Below are positions 61,460 through 64,000 of a DNA stretch of 64,000 nucleotides, piece after piece. Source of the stretch: Pseudomonas reidholzensis (GTDB lineage: Bacteria > Pseudomonadota > Gammaproteobacteria > Pseudomonadales > Pseudomonadaceae); assembly GCF_900536025.1 (NCBI RefSeq), contig NZ_UNOZ01000002.1, forward strand, positions 62,001 to 126,000. Direction: 5' to 3'. The notes beneath the pieces were generated by a model. It was not told the origin of the DNA and did not search any database. It saw nothing but the letters and a program-made list of their open reading frames with translations. Numbering within the stretch: position 1 is the stretch's first letter; each line of letters opens with the position of its first letter. The translations under genes were made by a program, and so were the position numbers.

Positions 61460-63352
61460 GTGGATTTCCCTTCCCGTTTTGAAGTGATCGTCATCGGCGG
61501 CGGCCATGCCGGTACCGAGGCTGCGCTTGCGTCTGCACGCATGGGTGTGAAAACCCTGCTGCTGACCCACAACGTGGAAACCCTCGGTCACATGAGCTGC
61601 AACCCGGCGATCGGTGGCATCGGCAAGAGCCATCTGGTCAAAGAGATCGATGCGCTCGGCGGCGTCATGGCGCTGGCCACCGACAAGAGCGGCATCCAGT
61701 TCCGCGTGTTGAACAACCGCAAGGGCCCGGCCGTACGTGCAACCCGTGCGCAGGCTGACCGCGCCATCTACAAGGCAGTGGTCCGCGAAATCCTGGAAAA
61801 CCAGCCGAACCTGTGGATATTCCAGCAGTCCTGCGATGACCTGATCGTCGAGCAGGACCAGGTCAAGGGCGTGGTCACGCAGATGGGTCTGCGGTTCATG
61901 GCCGATTCGGTGGTACTGACCACCGGCACCTTCCTTGCCGGACTTATCCACATCGGGATGCAGAACTACACCGGCGGCCGCGCCGGCGATCCGCCCGCGA
62001 TCGCCCTGGCGCACCGCATGCGTGAACTGCCGCTGCGCGTCGGCCGCCTGAAAACCGGCACCCCGCCGCGTATCGATGGGCGCTCGGTGGACTTCTCGGT
62101 GATGACCGAACAGCCAGGCGACACGCCGATCCCGGTGATGTCGTTCATGGGCAACGCGCAGATGCACCCGCGCCAGGTCAGCTGCTGGATTACCCACACC
62201 AACGCCCGCACCCACGAGATCATTGCCTCGAACCTCGACCGTTCGCCGATGTACTCCGGGGTCATCGAAGGGGTCGGCCCGCGCTATTGCCCGTCGATCG
62301 AAGACAAGATCCACCGCTTCGCCGACAAGCAGAGCCACCAGGTGTTCATCGAGCCCGAGGGCCTGAACACCCATGAGCTGTACCCCAACGGTATTTCAAC
62401 TTCGCTGCCGTTCGACGTGCAGCTGGAGTTGGTGCGGTCGATCCGTGGCATGGAAAACGCCCACATCGTGCGTCCCGGTTACGCCATCGAGTACGACTAC
62501 TTCGACCCGCGCGATCTCAAGTACAGCCTCGAGACCAAAGTCATCGGCGGGCTGTTCTTCGCGGGCCAGATCAACGGCACCACCGGTTACGAAGAGGCCG
62601 GTGCGCAAGGCCTGCTGGCCGGGACCAACGCCGCACTGCGTGCCCAGGGCCGCGACAGCTGGTGCCCGCGCCGCGACGAGGCGTACCTCGGCGTGCTGGT
62701 CGACGACCTGATTACCCTGGGTACCCAGGAGCCGTACCGGATGTTCACCTCGCGTGCCGAGTACCGCCTGATCCTGCGTGAAGACAACGCCGACCTGCGC
62801 CTGACCGAGAAGGGCCGCGAGCTGGGTCTGATCGATGACCAGCGCTGGGCGGCGTTCTGTGCCAAGCGCGAAGGCATCGAGCGCGAAGAGCAGCGCCTGA
62901 AGTCGACCTGGGTCCGCCCGAACACCCCGCAAGGCCAAGCCGTTGTGGATAAGTTCGGCACGCCGCTGAGCCACGAGTACAGCCTGCTCAACCTGCTGGC
63001 GCGGCCAGAAATCGACTATGTCGGCCTGATCGAGGCCACCGGGGGCGAGATCCTCGACCCGCAGGTCGCCGAACAGGTCGAGATCAAGACCAAGTACGCC
63101 GGTTACATCGACCGCCAGCAGGACGAGATCGCCCGCCTGCGCGCCAGCGAAGACACCGCCCTGCCTGTGGATATCGACTACACGACGATTTCCGGCCTGT
63201 CCAAGGAGATCCAGGGCAAGCTCGGCCAGACCCGTCCGCAGACCCTCGGCCAGGCGTCGCGCATCCCCGGCGTGACCCCGGCGGCGATTTCCCTGTTGCT
63301 GATTCATCTGAAAAAACGCGGCGCAGGCCGCGAATTGGAGCAAAGCGCTTGA
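61460..63352 (+). CDS. mnmG: tRNA uridine-5-carboxymethylaminomethyl modification enzyme MnmG
   Basis: FAD/NADH-dependent partner of MnmE in wobble U34 modification. The 630-residue protein has the dinucleotide loop [10 protein letters not shown] (residues 13-22), [16 protein letters not shown] and the C-terminal helical domain that binds MnmE. Two consecutive GTGs (61457, 61460) can start it; the second gives the usual 630 residues and better spacing to GAGG. Perfect DnaA boxes lie inside at 61944 and 62944. It overlaps rsmG. Confidence 0.97.
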   Translation: MDFPSRFEVIVIGGGHAGTEAALASARMGVKTLLLTHNVETLGHMSCNPAIGGIGKSHLVKEIDALGGVMALATDKSGIQFRVLNNRKGPAVRATRAQADRAIYKAVVREILENQPNLWIFQQSCDDLIVEQDQVKGVVTQMGLRFMADSVVLTTGTFLAGLIHIGMQNYTGGRAGDPPAIALAHRMRELPLRVGRLKTGTPPRIDGRSVDFSVMTEQPGDTPIPVMSFMGNAQMHPRQVSCWITHTNARTHEIIASNLDRSPMYSGVIEGVGPRYCPSIEDKIHRFADKQSHQVFIEPEGLNTHELYPNGISTSLPFDVQLELVRSIRGMENAHIVRPGYAIEYDYFDPRDLKYSLETKVIGGLFFAGQINGTTGYEEAGAQGLLAGTNAALRAQGRDSWCPRRDEAYLGVLVDDLITLGTQEPYRMFTSRAEYRLILREDNADLRLTEKGRELGLIDDQRWAAFCAKREGIEREEQRLKSTWVRPNTPQGQAVVDKFGTPLSHEYSLLNLLARPEIDYVGLIEATGGEILDPQVAEQVEIKTKYAGYIDRQQDEIARLRASEDTALPVDIDYTTISGLSKEIQGKLGQTRPQTLGQASRIPGVTPAAISLLLIHLKKRGAGRELEQSA

Positions 63353-63999
63353 GTTCCCTGGTCACCCCGCAACACGCAGAAGAGTTGTCCACAGGCGCGC
63401 GCCAGCTCGGTGTCGAGCTCAGCCCGCAGCAGCACGAGCAGCTGCTGGGCTACCTGGCCCTGTTGATCAAATGGAACAAGGCCTACAACCTGACCGCGGT
63501 GCGCGACCCCGACGAAATGGTTTCGCGTCACCTGCTCGACAGCCTCAGCGTCATGCCGTTTATCCACAGCGACCTGCACAGCTGGCTGGATGTCGGCAGC
63601 GGCGGTGGCATGCCGGGCATTCCTTTGGCTATCCTGCACCCGCACAAGCAGGTGACGCTGCTGGACAGCAATGGCAAGAAGACTCGCTTCCTCACCCAGG
63701 TGAAGATGGAGCTGAAACTGGACAACCTCGAGGTTATCCACAGCCGGGTCGAAGAGTACCAACCTGCGCAGCCGTTCAGCGGGATCATCTCGCGGGCGTT
63801 CAGCAGCATGGAGAACTTCACAGGCTGGACCCGCCATCTGGGCGACACGCGGACGCAGTGGCTTGCAATGAAAGGGCTGCATCCTGCCGATGAACTGGTA
63901 GCATTGCCCGCAGACTTCACAGTGGAAAGCGAGCAGGCCCTGACCGTTCCGGGTTGCCAGGGCCAACGCCATCTGCTGATACTGCGCCGCAAGGCATGA
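63349..63999 (+). CDS. rsmG: 16S rRNA (guanine-527-N7)-methyltransferase
   Basis: SAM-dependent methylation of G527 of 16S rRNA. The 216-residue protein has the SAM loop [15 protein letters not shown] (about residue 81) and [20 protein letters not shown]. It starts at TTG 63349, overlapping the mnmG stop (TTGA), so translation is coupled. Perfect DnaA boxes lie inside at 63560 and 63734. The stop is 1 base before the window edge; parA would be expected next. Confidence 0.96.
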   Translation: MSSLVTPQHAEELSTGARQLGVELSPQQHEQLLGYLALLIKWNKAYNLTAVRDPDEMVSRHLLDSLSVMPFIHSDLHSWLDVGSGGGMPGIPLAILHPHKQVTLLDSNGKKTRFLTQVKMELKLDNLEVIHSRVEEYQPAQPFSGIISRAFSSMENFTGWTRHLGDTRTQWLAMKGLHPADELVALPADFTVESEQALTVPGCQGQRHLLILRRKA

Positions 64000-64000
64000 C

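Noticed and set aside
63996..64000. ATG overlapping the rsmG stop as the start of parA
   Set aside because: Only one further base is visible and parA usually starts a little further downstream; it cannot be supported.

Overview
The window is a chromosomal replication-origin region of a bacterium of the Pseudomonas putida group. The evidence is the gene order (coxB, carbonic anhydrase/SulP, prlC, trpI-trpBA, aroE-hemF-qor-tsaC-dprA, def-fmt-rsmB-trkA, glyQS, gyrB-recF-dnaN-dnaA, rpmH-rnpA-yidD-yidC-mnmE-mnmG-rsmG), the high GC content, and P. putida-type REP palindromes after many genes. No rRNA, tRNA, CRISPR array, insertion sequence or phage gene was seen.

Layout. 1-8.4 kb: coxB (cut by the left edge), a hypothetical gene, a SulP transporter with a beta-carbonic anhydrase, a radical SAM gene behind a near-perfect LexA box, and two M3 peptidases flanking a zinc-ribbon gene. 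10.5-20.5 kb: gamma-carbonic-anhydrase-like protein, HAD phosphatase, lipoproteins, two DUF1161 paralogues, OsmC, an LLM oxidoreductase, dodecin, a DUF883 protein and trpI/trpBA. 20.6-25.8 kb: a choline-O-sulfate module (LysR regulator, choline sulfatase, choline-binding protein, second SulP). 25.9-41.6 kb: conserved housekeeping genes. 41.8-49.9 kb: an accessory block between plsC and gyrB. It carries an MFS/GMC/LysR group and a four-gene minus-strand run: an Fe(II)/2-oxoglutarate oxygenase, an AEC exporter, an MBL-fold hydrolase and a TSUP permease. 50-64 kb: the origin genes, diverging from oriC at about 56.4-56.7 kb.

How it works together. From oriC, dnaA-dnaN-recF-gyrB read leftward and rpmH-rnpA-yidD-yidC-mnmE-mnmG-rsmG rightward, so both arms are co-directional with replication. 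The choline-sulfate module would take up and hydrolyse choline-O-sulfate, and its SulP protein could handle the released sulfate. The other SulP with carbonic anhydrase suggests bicarbonate handling. The MBL and TSUP genes fit persulfide/sulfite detoxification.

Most notable points: a second, degenerate oriC-like cassette between mnmE and mnmG that aligns with the real oriC core at identical internal spacing; 24 perfect DnaA boxes across the right two thirds of the window, six of them in 2.8 kb of the choline-sulfate locus; an in-frame TGA at codon 6 of the 2-oxoglutarate oxygenase; a LysR gene without its expected stop, reading through antisense to the TSUP gene; a LexA box before the radical SAM gene; Hfq/Crc-type leader motifs on two accessory genes; and absence of the LysM gene expected between dprA and def.
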